64,000 bases of DNA from Alteribacillus bidgolensis (lineage in GTDB: Bacteria > Bacillota > Bacilli > Bacillales > Marinococcaceae): assembly GCF_002886255.1 (NCBI RefSeq), contig NZ_KZ614149.1:1550001-1614000 (forward strand). Direction: 5' to 3'. The first letter of the stretch is position 1. The number at the start of each line of letters is the position of its first letter. Below the pieces are notes generated by a model. That model worked only from the letters and a program-made list of their open reading frames with translations. It searched no databases and was not told where the DNA came from. Made by a program: the position numbers and the translations under genes. Below are positions 17,047-25,644 of this stretch, in pieces.

Positions 17047-18092
17047 TTGAATACCTCGTTAAAATCTAACTTTGCTTGATTGAAATCTTCCATATTTCCA
17101 ATATCAATCCAATATTCCCGAATCGGAAATGTTGATATTTGCTCCTTATTTAAAAGCATGATCTCAAATAGTTGATTTATATCAAAATAGGAATTTTTAG
17201 GAATTTTATTTAACAATGCCGGATGAAGTACATAAATTCCTGCATTGATAAAGCTTGTATAAATAGGCTTTTCTTCAAAACCTATTAACCTATCTTTTTT
17301 TACTTTCACAAAACCATAGGGAACTTGAAAATCGAAGCTCCGTACAGCAACGGTAGCTTCTACCTGTTGATCTCTATGAAAGTTCATTAACTGATTAAAA
17401 TTTACGTTTGTTAAAACATCTCCGTTCATTACAATGATCGGCTTTTCAGTTGTTATCGGAAACAAGCTTAAAGAACCGGCTGTTCCCATCTTTCTGTCTT
17501 CCTGTATATAACGAATATCTGCTCCCCATTTAGAACCATCACCAAAATAATTGATAATTTGCTCTGCTCTGTAGTTCACTGAAATACAGAATCGATGGAA
17601 TCCTTGTGTAATAAAGTGCTGTAATATCGTTTCTAATACTGGTTTACCTCCAATGTGTAGCATCGCTTTAGGACATTTATTCGTTAGTGGTTGCAGTCTG
17701 CTTCCTAACCCTCCTGCCATGATCACAACCCAGTTTTTACTATCCGCAGGATGGAGAAGATCCTCTAACCGTTCAATCCCTACAACGCAGCCGGAATCAT
17801 TAACGACAGGAAGATGACGCAGCTTGTTGACTTTTAAAATCTCTAATATACTTTTTTTATCTTTCATTTTCGGAATAGTAACCGGGTTTGTATTCATAAT
17901 TTGATTTACATTGTTATTTAAAGACACACCACTGAGTATTCCTCGACGTATATCGCCATCGGTCACTGTACCTAATAATTTATTATCTTCATTTACGATA
18001 AGGGCAATTTGTAAGGCGTGTGCATCTATCATTTGGATTGTTTCTTGAATTTTTGTATGCGGCGGTACTAATACTTTTTGCCAATCTTCCAT
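17043..18092 (-). CDS. ptmE: CBS-domain nucleotidyltransferase, PtmE-like (GlcN-1-P guanylyltransferase)
   Basis: This protein of about 349 residues has an N-terminal CBS pair (about 10-115: LGTVTDGDIRRGIL, RHLPVVNDSG) and a C-terminal NTP-transferase domain with WVIMAGGLGSRLQPLTNKCPKAML, VMNGDVLT and YWIDIGNMEDF. This domain order is that of PtmE, which makes GDP-activated glucosamine for legionaminic acid in Campylobacter. I prefer ATG 18092 (MEDWQKV); a TTG at 18113 with GGAGA upstream is possible. It ends in an ATGA overlap with the next gene. Confidence 0.83.
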   Translation of the reverse strand: MEDWQKVLVPPHTKIQETIQMIDAHALQIALIVNEDNKLLGTVTDGDIRRGILSGVSLNNNVNQIMNTNPVTIPKMKDKKSILEILKVNKLRHLPVVNDSGCVVGIERLEDLLHPADSKNWVVIMAGGLGSRLQPLTNKCPKAMLHIGGKPVLETILQHFITQGFHRFCISVNYRAEQIINYFGDGSKWGADIRYIQEDRKMGTAGSLSLFPITTEKPIIVMNGDVLTNVNFNQLMNFHRDQQVEATVAVRSFDFQVPYGFVKVKKDRLIGFEEKPIYTSFINAGIYVLHPALLNKIPKNSYFDINQLFEIMLLNKEQISTFPIREYWIDIGNMEDFNQAKLDFNEVFK

Positions 18093-18126
18093 GCCCTTTC
18101 TGTCCCCTTCCAATTTTGTTTCTCCA

Positions 18127-18750
18127 TTATCTTGCTGGAATGCCTTTTACTATTGTATTTTCGGGGACACTTTTTGTGACTACAGAGCCAGCTCCTACGA
18201 TTGTATTTCTCCCGACAACTAGTTTATCAGTCAGTGATTTACCTTGGAGAATGCAGGCATTTGTACCTATATAAGCACCTGTTGATATTTTTACATTTCC
18301 TGAGATATTTACCCCTGAAGAAATGGTCACAAAATCTTCAATAACGCAATCATGGGGGATCGTACAATTAAGATAATAAACACCAAAGTTACCTAAACGG
18401 ATGTTGCTTGTCATTCTTGTTCCAGCACATATAACATTTCCAACTCTTTTCTCCAATTCTGCTAACTGCCTAAATCCAAATGTTGCGGAAGGATGTACAA
18501 GATTAATATATTTTAAGTCATGATATCTGGCTTTTATTTCTTTTCGAATCTCAGGATTACCAATACCAATAATGAAATGATAGTCTTTTTCAGCAAGTGA
18601 ATTTACCTTCTTCTCAGAAACAATTGGAAACCCATCAATACTTCTTTCCGTTTTTTTATCAATAAAAACAATATTTTTATAACCCAAAACATAAGCAATA
18701 TCCCTTACTTCTCGAGCAAAGCCAGATGCTCCAAATATAGCTATTTTCAT
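18127..18750 (-). CDS. legH: Sugar O/N-acetyltransferase, LegH-like
   Basis: This 207-residue, PglD/NeuD-type acetyltransferase has an N-terminal small Rossmann-like domain (MKIAIFGASGFAREV) and a C-terminal left-handed beta helix of hexapeptide repeats (about 90-205: VGNVICAGTRMTSNIRLGNF, GAYIGTNACILQG, VGAGSVVTKSVPENTIVKG). In legionaminic acid synthesis this enzyme acetylates the 4-amino group of the 2,4-diamino sugar. It overlaps legI by ATGA at 18747-18750, indicating coupled translation. Confidence 0.83.
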   Translation of the reverse strand: MKIAIFGASGFAREVRDIAYVLGYKNIVFIDKKTERSIDGFPIVSEKKVNSLAEKDYHFIIGIGNPEIRKEIKARYHDLKYINLVHPSATFGFRQLAELEKRVGNVICAGTRMTSNIRLGNFGVYYLNCTIPHDCVIEDFVTISSGVNISGNVKISTGAYIGTNACILQGKSLTDKLVVGRNTIVGAGSVVTKSVPENTIVKGIPAR

Positions 18751-19838
18751 TTGATCATCTCATTTTCTACATACGATTTTGAAGCCTTTTCCCCTAACAA
18801 ATTCCAATATTCTAAAGGAGAAATTCCCTTGCCCGGCCTCTTTACTGTCAAATTTTCTTCTGTAAACAATTCACCTTTTTGAATGTGTTTTGCTGCCACA
18901 ATACTTTTACGAGCGATTTCTTTATTTTTCAGTTCTGATGGGGCTGGCTTTTTATATGAATAACCAAGTGCTTGCTCAATTTGACGGATCCCTTGAACCA
19001 TTTGTGTTAACTCTTCAGGCTCTAGCGATGCCTTATGATCAGGGCCTGGTAAATTCCGATCAAGTGTAAAATGTTTCTCAATAATTGTGGCTCCTAATGA
19101 AACGGCTGCTAAGGGGAGAGCAGTTCCTAACGTATGATCGGAATAACCTGTTTCTAGATGAAAGCATTGACTTAGTGTGTTTAATACGCGTAGATTTGCT
19201 TCATGAAATGGTGTTGGATACTCTGTTGTACAATGAAGTAAACTCACATGTTGATTTAAATAATTTTGAGCTTCCTCAGAGTAATAGGCTTCCTTAAAAG
19301 CATTGCGCGATGGATTTTTAAGTTGACTTTTCTGCTCCAAATAAGCAAAAGCAAGAACTCCTAACGCTTCTTCAATTTCCCCTAAAGTAGACATTCCTGT
19401 AGATAATATGATGTTTTTTTGAGAGCGAGCGGCTTGTAGCAATAAAGGTGCGTTTGTTATTTCGCCAGAGGCAATTTTTATACGAGGGATATGCAATGTA
19501 TTTACTAGAAAATCAAGACTTTCTGTATCAAAAGGAGTCGACATGAATTGAATCTTCCGCTGCAGGCAGTATTCCTTTAAAATATAGTGCATCTGTTGGT
19601 CTAATTCTAATTTTTTTATCATCTCATACTGGGATTTGTTTAAATCCGTATTCTGCATTTGGTACACAGCTTTCGGCGCTTGAGGCAGGATCATTTGCTC
19701 GGTCTTAAACGTTTGAAATTTTACAGCATCCACGCCTGCTCTAGCTGCAGCATCAATTAATTTCTTTGCCATGTCTAAAGAACCATTATGATTTACTCCG
19801 GCCTCCGCAATGATAAAAACATGTTTTTGGTCCTTCAT
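18747..19838 (-). CDS. legI: N-acetylneuraminate/legionaminate synthase
   Basis: This 363-residue, NeuB-family protein has a TIM-barrel synthase domain (about 5-270: FIIAEAGVNHNGSLDMAKKL, DAVKFQTFKTEQM, IKIASGEITNAPLL, TEYPTPFHEANLRVL, GYSDHTLG, EKHFTLDRNLPGPDHKASLEP) and a C-terminal SAF domain (about 300-360, ARKSIVAAKHIQKGE). It condenses a C6 sugar with phosphoenolpyruvate to form the nonulosonic acid. Start and end overlap the neighbours by 4 bases each. The product is inferred to be legionaminate from the GDP-type gene set. Confidence 0.88.
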   Translation of the reverse strand: MKDQKHVFIIAEAGVNHNGSLDMAKKLIDAAARAGVDAVKFQTFKTEQMILPQAPKAVYQMQNTDLNKSQYEMIKKLELDQQMHYILKEYCLQRKIQFMSTPFDTESLDFLVNTLHIPRIKIASGEITNAPLLLQAARSQKNIILSTGMSTLGEIEEALGVLAFAYLEQKSQLKNPSRNAFKEAYYSEEAQNYLNQHVSLLHCTTEYPTPFHEANLRVLNTLSQCFHLETGYSDHTLGTALPLAAVSLGATIIEKHFTLDRNLPGPDHKASLEPEELTQMVQGIRQIEQALGYSYKKPAPSELKNKEIARKSIVAAKHIQKGELFTEENLTVKRPGKGISPLEYWNLLGEKASKSYVENEMIK

Positions 19839-20995
19839 ACACCACCTGCTTTGAAAAAATGTTTTTTTAACAAAGCCTTGTAGTCTGTTATTCTCTTTAT
19901 AATAAGAATTATTTTCTTAGAGCTATTTCCTTCCCCATACGGGTGAACAGTAGAGGTGCAATCCTTAACGAGGGCTGCATGAATTGCTTTTTCAATATCC
20001 ACTTTCTTAGCAGCACAATTAATAACCGAGGAAGCTTGCAATCTTCCTTTTTGCCGATCCCCAATATTGACTGTTGGTTTTCGAAAAGCAGGAACTTCAT
20101 ATATACCACTTGAAGAGTTGCCTACTACTGCATCAACTTGAGCAATCGTACTAAAATAACGTAATTGTCCTAAAGAGGTAAAAGCACGAGCGTTTGGGCG
20201 GGTCGAAACAAAATCATCTAATAAGCGAATGAACTCTCGTCCCTCTGGATCTGCATTTGGTTTAGTAAAAATTAATCCAAAATCAGGCCCTAGATGATCT
20301 AGTGCTTCTAATAGTTCTTTTAATTGTTGGCTGGAGGCTTGATTTTCGAGTGTAACGGGATGGAAAGTAATTAATAAATTTTTTCTTAAAAAGGAGAATG
20401 GAAGCGACTTTTCTAATTCCAAGCGACTCATACGCATTACACGATAAATGCGTTCAATCGCCAAACTTCCAACATTATAAATATGTTTCGGGTTTTCTCC
20501 TAATTGACGTACTCTTTGCCAAGAAAGTTTATTTGTCACAAAATGAAGGTGAGACATTTTTGTAATACTATGCCTAATCGCTTCATCAAATGCACCTTCC
20601 GTTGTATCACCTCCAGAAATGTGAGCCACCGGAACTTTAGCTATTAAAGCAGCTTGAGCAGCCGCTAAAACTTCATATCGGTCACCAAACAAAACGATAA
20701 TGTCAGGTTGTAATTGCTGAAAAACATCCGCAAAGCTTATTATCCCTAACCCGATTGACTTCGTAACGCCAATAGCAGTATCACTGGATAGAAGCATTTC
20801 TACCTTATGATGAATAATAAAACCGTCTTCTTCTATTTCCTTATAAGTTAACCCAAATTCGGGAGATAAGTGCATTCCTGTGACAACCACTTGTAGTTGT
20901 AATTTCTGATCTTTTTCTATACCTTCCATTAAGGTGGATAGTAAACCATATTCTGCACGTGTCCCAGTCACGACACAAACCTTGCGCTTAACCAT
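19835..20995 (-). CDS. legG: Hydrolysing UDP/GDP-sugar 2-epimerase, LegG/NeuC type
   Basis: This 386-residue protein has the NeuC/WecB fold with VCVVTGTRAEYGLLSTLM at the N-terminus, DIIVLFGDRYEVLAAAQAAL, HISGGDTTEGAFDEAIRHSI and VVGNSSSGIYEVPAFRKPTV. It cleaves the nucleotide while inverting C2, giving the free 2,4-diamino sugar for LegI. I chose the ATG at 20995, 5 bases behind GGGAGG; a GTG at 21001 overlaps that site. It overlaps the legC stop by 8 bases and legI by 4. Confidence 0.87.
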   Translation of the reverse strand: MVKRKVCVVTGTRAEYGLLSTLMEGIEKDQKLQLQVVVTGMHLSPEFGLTYKEIEEDGFIIHHKVEMLLSSDTAIGVTKSIGLGIISFADVFQQLQPDIIVLFGDRYEVLAAAQAALIAKVPVAHISGGDTTEGAFDEAIRHSITKMSHLHFVTNKLSWQRVRQLGENPKHIYNVGSLAIERIYRVMRMSRLELEKSLPFSFLRKNLLITFHPVTLENQASSQQLKELLEALDHLGPDFGLIFTKPNADPEGREFIRLLDDFVSTRPNARAFTSLGQLRYFSTIAQVDAVVGNSSSGIYEVPAFRKPTVNIGDRQKGRLQASSVINCAAKKVDIEKAIHAALVKDCTSTVHPYGEGNSSKKIILIIKRITDYKALLKKHFFKAGGV

Positions 20996-22169
20996 CTTCA
21001 CCTCCCAATTTAGAACTGCTTGGAATATTAATCATTCTTTGTTCTAAGCTTTCAGCAATCGATAGATCCATATGTGGACAGTTTTGAAACATGTCAAGTT
21101 TATTCATTAAGGTCCAAACAGGCCGGGTTAAGATACCTTGTTCATGAGTTGCTTCTAAAAGCGAATCACGACTTGCTGTATACTTTTCATCTAATATCAA
21201 TGTATTCAGCCAATAATTACTTCGGGCATATGCTGGTTCTCTAAAAAAAGTAATACCTGTTACGTTTTTAAACAATTGTCTGTATTTCTCTGCTAAGGAT
21301 CGTTTTTTGTTAATAAATTGATCGATTTGCTCGATTTGAGCACATCCTAATGCTGCATTAATATTAGGTAAGCGATAATTATAACCAATTTGATCGTGAA
21401 TAAATTCCCATCGATGCCGGATTTTCGCTGTTGTACTTACATGCTTAGCTATCTCAGCTACACCCGTGTCATTCGTCAGTATCGCTCCACCTCCACCTGT
21501 GGTAATGATTTTATTTCCATTAAAACTAAGGACTGAAAGCTTCCCCCAATTACCTGTATGCTTTTGTTTGTAATAAGAACCTAATGCTTCCGCAGCATCT
21601 TCTATTAAATCCAAATGATATTTATTGCATACTGTATGAATGGAATCCAAATCCGCAGGATGACCGAAAGTATGTACTGCGATTAAAGCCTTGATTGGAC
21701 GCATTGTTTTTTTATTATAACTACAACCATTTTTCTGAACCGTAATTTCCTTAAGGTAATCATCAAGCTTTTTCGGATCTATTCCAAGAGTGTCCATATC
21801 ACTATCAATGAAATGCGGGACAGCACCACAATAATGGACAGCATTGGCTGTCGCTACAAAGGTAAGGGCAGGAAGCAGAACCTCATCCCCATATTCAACT
21901 CCTACGATCTTCAGGCCAAGGTGTAATGCTGCGGTTCCATTCACGACAGCTATCGCATGACGCGCCCCTGTGTACTGGGCCAGCTTTTTCTCAAACAAAT
22001 TTACATATTCACCAACGGAGGATACCCAGCCTTTATCTAAACAGTCTTTTACATACTGCCATTCCTTCCCTGTTAAAGAAGGCTCATGTAATGGAATCAC
22101 TTCTCCTGGTTGATTTGTGCCGTGTTTCAAGAGCTTCACGATATGATTAGCATCCAAATTCCTGTTCAT
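20988..22169 (-). CDS. legC: PLP-dependent sugar 4-aminotransferase, LegC
   Basis: This 393-residue DegT/DnrJ/EryC1/StrS-family protein has AVVNGTAALHLGLKIVGV, DEVLLPALTFVATANAV, the VHTFGHPADLD loop, DLIEDAAEALGSYY and the PLP-lysine motif SFNGNKIITTGGGGAI. It transfers an amino group to C4 of the 4-keto sugar made by LegB. It starts in an ATGA overlap with the upstream legB gene (22166-22169), so the two are translated together. Confidence 0.87.
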   Translation of the reverse strand: MNRNLDANHIVKLLKHGTNQPGEVIPLHEPSLTGKEWQYVKDCLDKGWVSSVGEYVNLFEKKLAQYTGARHAIAVVNGTAALHLGLKIVGVEYGDEVLLPALTFVATANAVHYCGAVPHFIDSDMDTLGIDPKKLDDYLKEITVQKNGCSYNKKTMRPIKALIAVHTFGHPADLDSIHTVCNKYHLDLIEDAAEALGSYYKQKHTGNWGKLSVLSFNGNKIITTGGGGAILTNDTGVAEIAKHVSTTAKIRHRWEFIHDQIGYNYRLPNINAALGCAQIEQIDQFINKKRSLAEKYRQLFKNVTGITFFREPAYARSNYWLNTLILDEKYTASRDSLLEATHEQGILTRPVWTLMNKLDMFQNCPHMDLSIAESLEQRMINIPSSSKLGGEDG

Positions 22170-23176
22170 ATGTTGTACCTATCTGCTTTGTATTGATTTA
22201 GATGATCAGGATGACTGAACCATTCGGCTGTTTCTTTTATTCCTTGTTTAAAACCAGCTTTTCCCCCATACTTAGGCTGCCAACGGAATAGTTTTTTCGC
22301 TTTTGTAATATCTGCCCAAAGTCGCTCAACTTCACTTTTTTTTGGCCGCATTCGTTGTGGATCTGTTTCTATATCAATATCAACTTCCATAACCTCTGCA
22401 ATCGTTTCAACAGTTTCCCCGATCGAAACCTCAAAATCACTCCCGATATTTACCACTTCTCCATTCGTTCTCTCCGATTGAGCAACCTCCATAAATCCGC
22501 GAACCGTATCTTGTATATAATTAAAATCTCTTGTTGGCGATAAATGACCTAATTTAATCTTTCGCTCTCCTGTTGCAATTTGAGAAATAATGGTGGGAAT
22601 AACTGCTCTAGCTGATTGTCTTGGACCATACGTATTAAAGGGGCGAATAATCGAAACAGGTGTAGAGAAGGAGTAATAAAAGGAAAGTGCCAATTGATCT
22701 GCCCCAATCTTTGAAGCAGCATAAGGAGATTGACCTTGCAGAGGGTGGTTTTCTGAAATTGGAACGTATTTAGCGGTGCCATAAACCTCACTCGTTGAAG
22801 TATGCACTACTTTTTCCACTCCTAATTCTCGAGCTGCTTGTAAAACATTTAAAGTCCCTTTTATATTTGTGTCAATGTATGTGTCAGGAGAGTGATAGGA
22901 ATAGGGAATGGCAATTAAAGCTGCTAAGTGAAAAACAATATCACAATCTTTCATCGCCTCCTTTACCCCATGCGGATCACGAATATCGCCTAGGAATACT
23001 TCGATCTTCTGCTTAACCTCGGGATGTGAATGATCAAGCCAGCCCCAGGAATTAAAGGAATTGTAATACATAAATGCACGAACATCATAACCACTTCTCA
23101 CCAATTCCTCTGTTAAATGTGAACCAATAAAACCATCTGCACCAGTTACAAGAAGCTTCTTCCCTTTTAAGTTCAC
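22166..23176 (-). CDS. legB: Nucleotide-sugar 4,6-dehydratase, LegB
   Basis: This 336-residue NAD-dependent epimerase/dehydratase has KKLLVTGADGFIGSHLTEEL at the N-terminus, VFHLAALIAIPYSYHSPDTY, the catalytic STSEVYGTA and YAASKIGADQLAL, and RPFNTYGPRQ. I place the start at the GTG at 23176 because GAGGAGG lies 6 bases upstream. A frame from 23296 adds about 40 residues that do not fit the family. It is the first gene of the operon and probably acts on GDP-GlcNAc, as PtmE is present. Confidence 0.86.
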   Translation of the reverse strand: MNLKGKKLLVTGADGFIGSHLTEELVRSGYDVRAFMYYNSFNSWGWLDHSHPEVKQKIEVFLGDIRDPHGVKEAMKDCDIVFHLAALIAIPYSYHSPDTYIDTNIKGTLNVLQAARELGVEKVVHTSTSEVYGTAKYVPISENHPLQGQSPYAASKIGADQLALSFYYSFSTPVSIIRPFNTYGPRQSARAVIPTIISQIATGERKIKLGHLSPTRDFNYIQDTVRGFMEVAQSERTNGEVVNIGSDFEVSIGETVETIAEVMEVDIDIETDPQRMRPKKSEVERLWADITKAKKLFRWQPKYGGKAGFKQGIKETAEWFSHPDHLNQYKADRYNI

Positions 23177-23493
23177 TTGAGACCTCCTCAAGGTATAAAT
23201 TTCTCCTGTTAATATTTTATTTTTTTTTATGGCATACAGAACTTCATCGCTAATGTAATTGGTGAATGATTTTTTAAGTCCAGCCCGCTGTAACATGTTG
23301 TTATGTTTACGGTAAATATATATAATGGATAAAATCTTGAGTATAATTACATATATTTATTCTTGATACCAAATTGTATGGTTTTTGTATATTTGGAATA
23401 AAACAGTCATCAACAGCAGAGGGGATACTCCATATTAGAAATTGCCGAAGTACTGTTGATACCCGCAACACCTATCCTTTTTTAAAAACAAAT

Positions 23494-23587
23494 TCTTCCG
23501 GCTTCCTTCAGCTTCCCGATCACCCCGGACCACTGCTACCCCCGTAGTATACTTTCACTACCTAGCTGTTAAACATACCGGGCACAC
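23494..23587 (-). other. Group II intron 5' fragment (domain I)
   Basis: On the minus strand the sequence begins GTGTGCCCGGTATG, continues AACAGCTAGGTAGTGAAAG, and ends GAAGCTGAAGGAAGCCGG. This succession closely follows what I remember of the 5' end of bacterial group II introns (GTGYG start, AACAGCTAGG-tGAAAG, TGAAGGAAGCCG). No reverse transcriptase and no domain V/VI are found nearby, so it is a short relic. It lies just upstream of the legB operon in a 470-base gap that holds no other gene. Confidence 0.55.
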
Positions 23588-23761
23588 CAAAACAGGCGCT
23601 TTCTTTAGAAATAATTGACTATAAAGGTTGGGCAACCGAAAAGGAGATACTGGAAAACGTACTTACATACTTTAAAGGACAAAAGGAATTTAAGAATAAT
23701 CAATTTAAACGCTGTATTTTCCTTATACTCTTTGGGGTCAATCATTAACTTCATTCATTTA

Positions 23762-23914
23762 TCACATCCCTTCATTAAAATATTCCTCTTCTTCCTTCAT
23801 CCATCCATATTCATCATCAATCATTGAGAATGAACCGGCATGATACATTTCACTTTGTTTTTTTGCAGGTTCGCTGTAAAATTCATCCTCTTCATTCTCG
23901 GCAATTTTATCCAT
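23762..23914 (-). CDS. 50-residue acidic protein
   Basis: A short frame starts at ATG 23914, which overlaps the stop of the upstream gene (ATGGATAA), and ends at TGA 23762. It reads MDKIAENEEDEFYSEPAKKQ and ends rich in Glu and Met. The overlap suggests translation coupled to the 104-residue protein. Strongly acidic, soluble, no known family. It is the last member of a run of small minus-strand cargo genes. Confidence 0.55.
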   Translation of the reverse strand: MDKIAENEEDEFYSEPAKKQSEMYHAGSFSMIDDEYGWMKEEEEYFNEGM

Positions 23915-24221
23915 AAAATGAATAAATTCTGAAGTGCTCTGCTAGTTTATACAAAGCTAATTGCTTGTCTTGTCCTTCTTGAAAATCAAATACCATGTCT
24001 CTCAGGTCTTCAATATCTTTCATTAATGATTTATTCATTTTTTGTGATTCTTTCCACCTATTAATGGTATTTTCAACATTAAACATATACTCATCCATTC
24101 TTTTCTTTGGAAGTGTTACCGTTTTCTCTGATTGGTTCATTTCAGGAAAGTGCTTTGCCTTTGTATCCATGTTTTGCTGCTTCTTTTCTGCTCCCTTTTT
24201 GAAATCGTAAATTTTTGTCAT
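23907..24221 (-). CDS. Hypothetical protein of the cargo cluster
   Basis: The product has 104 residues, is charged and helical, with a basic N-terminus (MTKIYDFKKGAEKKQQN) and a likely coiled coil at about 45-95. The start at 24221 follows CTAGGAGGAATGGTGA, a strong ribosome binding site. It is part of a tight minus-strand row of small proteins (23762-24757) without recognisable domains, typical of plasmid or phage cargo. Confidence 0.6.
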   Translation of the reverse strand: MTKIYDFKKGAEKKQQNMDTKAKHFPEMNQSEKTVTLPKKRMDEYMFNVENTINRWKESQKMNKSLMKDIEDLRDMVFDFQEGQDKQLALYKLAEHFRIYSFYG

Positions 24222-24233
24222 TCACCATTCCTC

Positions 24234-24449
24234 CTAGTTTTTATTTATCTCAGATTCTACTTCAGCTTTAGCTTGCTTATACTCTTCTGGAAACTCTTTT
24301 TCAATGAAATCATCAATCTCAAAAACATCATCGTTATGTAAGTTAAATTTGTTTGAAACAGAATTGTAAATTTCATTATCGTCAAAACACTCGGCAATAA
24401 TCATCGTTGTTACTTCATATAAAGATAATTCTTCATGATTCATACTCAT
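24234..24449 (-). CDS. Small acidic hypothetical protein
   Basis: About 71 very acidic residues, starting at ATG 24449 (MSMNHEELSLYE) 8 bases behind GGAGG; a start at 24464 would sit inside that site. The C-terminus is DFIEKEFPEEYKQAKAEVES. No membrane segment, no known domain. It is co-oriented with and 12 bases upstream of the 104-residue protein gene. Confidence 0.58.
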   Translation of the reverse strand: MSMNHEELSLYEVTTMIIAECFDDNEIYNSVSNKFNLHNDDVFEIDDFIEKEFPEEYKQAKAEVESEINKN

Positions 24450-24470
24450 TCTCCATTCCTCCATTATTTT

Positions 24471-24757
24471 TTATTTACTTAAAGACTGTTCAATTAGACT
24501 AAATGCTTCTTCATCTTCTAGTTCTTCATTTGATTCCATAACCATACTCATAAGTAGACTACCGTCATCATGAGCTTCAGCAAATCCCCTAACATGCTTC
24601 GCTAACGTTTCAAAAGCTAATTTGTATGCATCAATTGATACTTCTTCTACTTCTCTTTCTAAAACGTTACATCAACTAACTCACTACTTTTATCATGGAT
24701 TGCTCTAACCAATACGTCAAAGTCTTTTACACCAATTGTTTCATTTGAATTATTCAT
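24471..24757 (-). pseudogene. Small cargo gene with a one-base frameshift
   Basis: The frame starts at ATG 24757 behind GGAGGAATGGATA and reads NETIGVKDFDVLVRAIHDK before a TAG. One frame over, the protein goes on with EREVEEVSIDAYKLAFETLA and MSMVMESNEELEDEEAF to TAA at 24471. One extra T in the T4 tract (A4 at 24661-24664 on the plus strand) would restore VTFLEREVEE. It is either a recent inactivation or a sequencing error in a homopolymer. Confidence 0.65.
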
Positions 24758-24854
24758 TATCCATTCCTCCATTAATTTTTAGATTTTCCCCTTGCCTTGT
24801 TCCAACGAGCAACCATTGATACTACTACTATTCTTTTAGATTTTAACCACCTCC

Positions 24855-25445
24855 TTAAATTATTTCTATATCAAGATGCTTTTTTAAAACATCTTTTAAA
24901 TCTTCCATTAATTGTTCATCTTTCTTCCTCATACCTGCTGGTTTACCCCAGTTAGTGGAAAGAATATATGTAAAAATATATAATGCATCAATTTCATCAC
25001 GACTTCTTTCTTCAAAAACATTCACTATTTGTTTTACTACACTTGATTTATGGCTATTATCTCCATCAGCTATGTGTTCAAATATCTTATTTACTAAAAC
25101 CTTCTTATTTCTAAGGCTATATAGACGGCTTCTTTCAGAAGATAAAGGATCACTAATAAGAATTTCCCCATCAGTTTCTACTTCCTCATATTCTTTTGCA
25201 GAAAGTTTTTCAATATGTGCTATTTGCACATCAAGCTCTTCAACCTCATTAAGTTCCTTTTTATTAAAAAATGTAGGATCTATACCATTAAATAGTTCTG
25301 ATAATTTTGGAAGATGTTTTTTAGGTATATACCTCGTTTTTCCTTTTATATAATCGGTTATAGTCTGTTTACTAACTCCCAACTCTTCTGCTATTTCTTT
25401 GTATTGATAATCAAAAATTTTGGCGCAATATTCTAATGGATGCAA
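24855..25445 (-). CDS. XRE-type HTH regulator with unknown C-terminal domain
   Basis: The 196-residue protein carries an N-terminal helix-turn-helix (about 10-55: YKEIAEELGVSKQTITDYIKGKTRYIP in two pieces) resembling Cro/C1-type folds. A C-terminal helical domain of about 120 residues contains NKKVLVNKIFEHIADGDN and MRKKDEQLMEDLKDVL. It lies upstream of the small cargo genes on the same strand and may regulate them. Just before the start is ATCTGACTGGTCAGATT, a palindrome (about 25459-25475) that could be its own operator. Confidence 0.68.
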   Translation of the reverse strand: MHPLEYCAKIFDYQYKEIAEELGVSKQTITDYIKGKTRYIPKKHLPKLSELFNGIDPTFFNKKELNEVEELDVQIAHIEKLSAKEYEEVETDGEILISDPLSSERSRLYSLRNKKVLVNKIFEHIADGDNSHKSSVVKQIVNVFEERSRDEIDALYIFTYILSTNWGKPAGMRKKDEQLMEDLKDVLKKHLDIEII

Positions 25446-25458
25446 CTTTAACCCTCCA

Positions 25459-25475
25459 AATCTGACTGGTCAGAT
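25459..25475. promoter_or_regulatory. Palindrome upstream of the XRE gene
   Basis: AATCTGACTGGTCAGATT is a near-perfect inverted repeat (AATCTGAC/GTCAGATT) 14-31 bases before the start of the minus-strand XRE-type gene. This is the usual place for an autoregulatory operator. Function is inferred. Confidence 0.45.
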
Positions 25476-25597
25476 TTGTAAATAGTTTTTATTAACTTTT
25501 TAAATAATTTTTTTAGACGTGACTCTTCATATATAAATAGAATTGCTGAGAGGGACTAATTTTTGCTGTTTCATGCCATATATGGTCATTCTGAGAA

Positions 25598-25640
25598 AAA
25601 GAAAAACGCCTACTATAATCAGTAAGCGCTTAGTCTAGAG
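25598..25640 (-). terminator. Terminator of the 80-residue protein gene
   Basis: On the minus strand GCGCTTACT pairs with AGTAGGCGT (two G-T pairs) and is followed by TTTTTCTTTTT, right after the stop at 25645. Confidence 0.75.
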
Positions 25641-25644
25641 TTTC

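Noticed and set aside
22166..23296. A 40-residue N-terminal extension of LegB starting at 23296.
   Set aside because: The GTG at 23176 has a near-perfect ribosome binding site and starts right at the family's N-terminus.
23494..23600. A structured stretch that first looked like a cyclic-di-GMP riboswitch upstream of the leg operon.
   Set aside because: The conserved GEMM core motifs are missing, while group II intron 5' motifs are present in order.
24790..24855. A tiny frame behind AAGGAGGTGG on the minus strand, possibly a leader peptide.
   Set aside because: No start codon lies at a proper distance in the open frame; the one that does stops after four codons.
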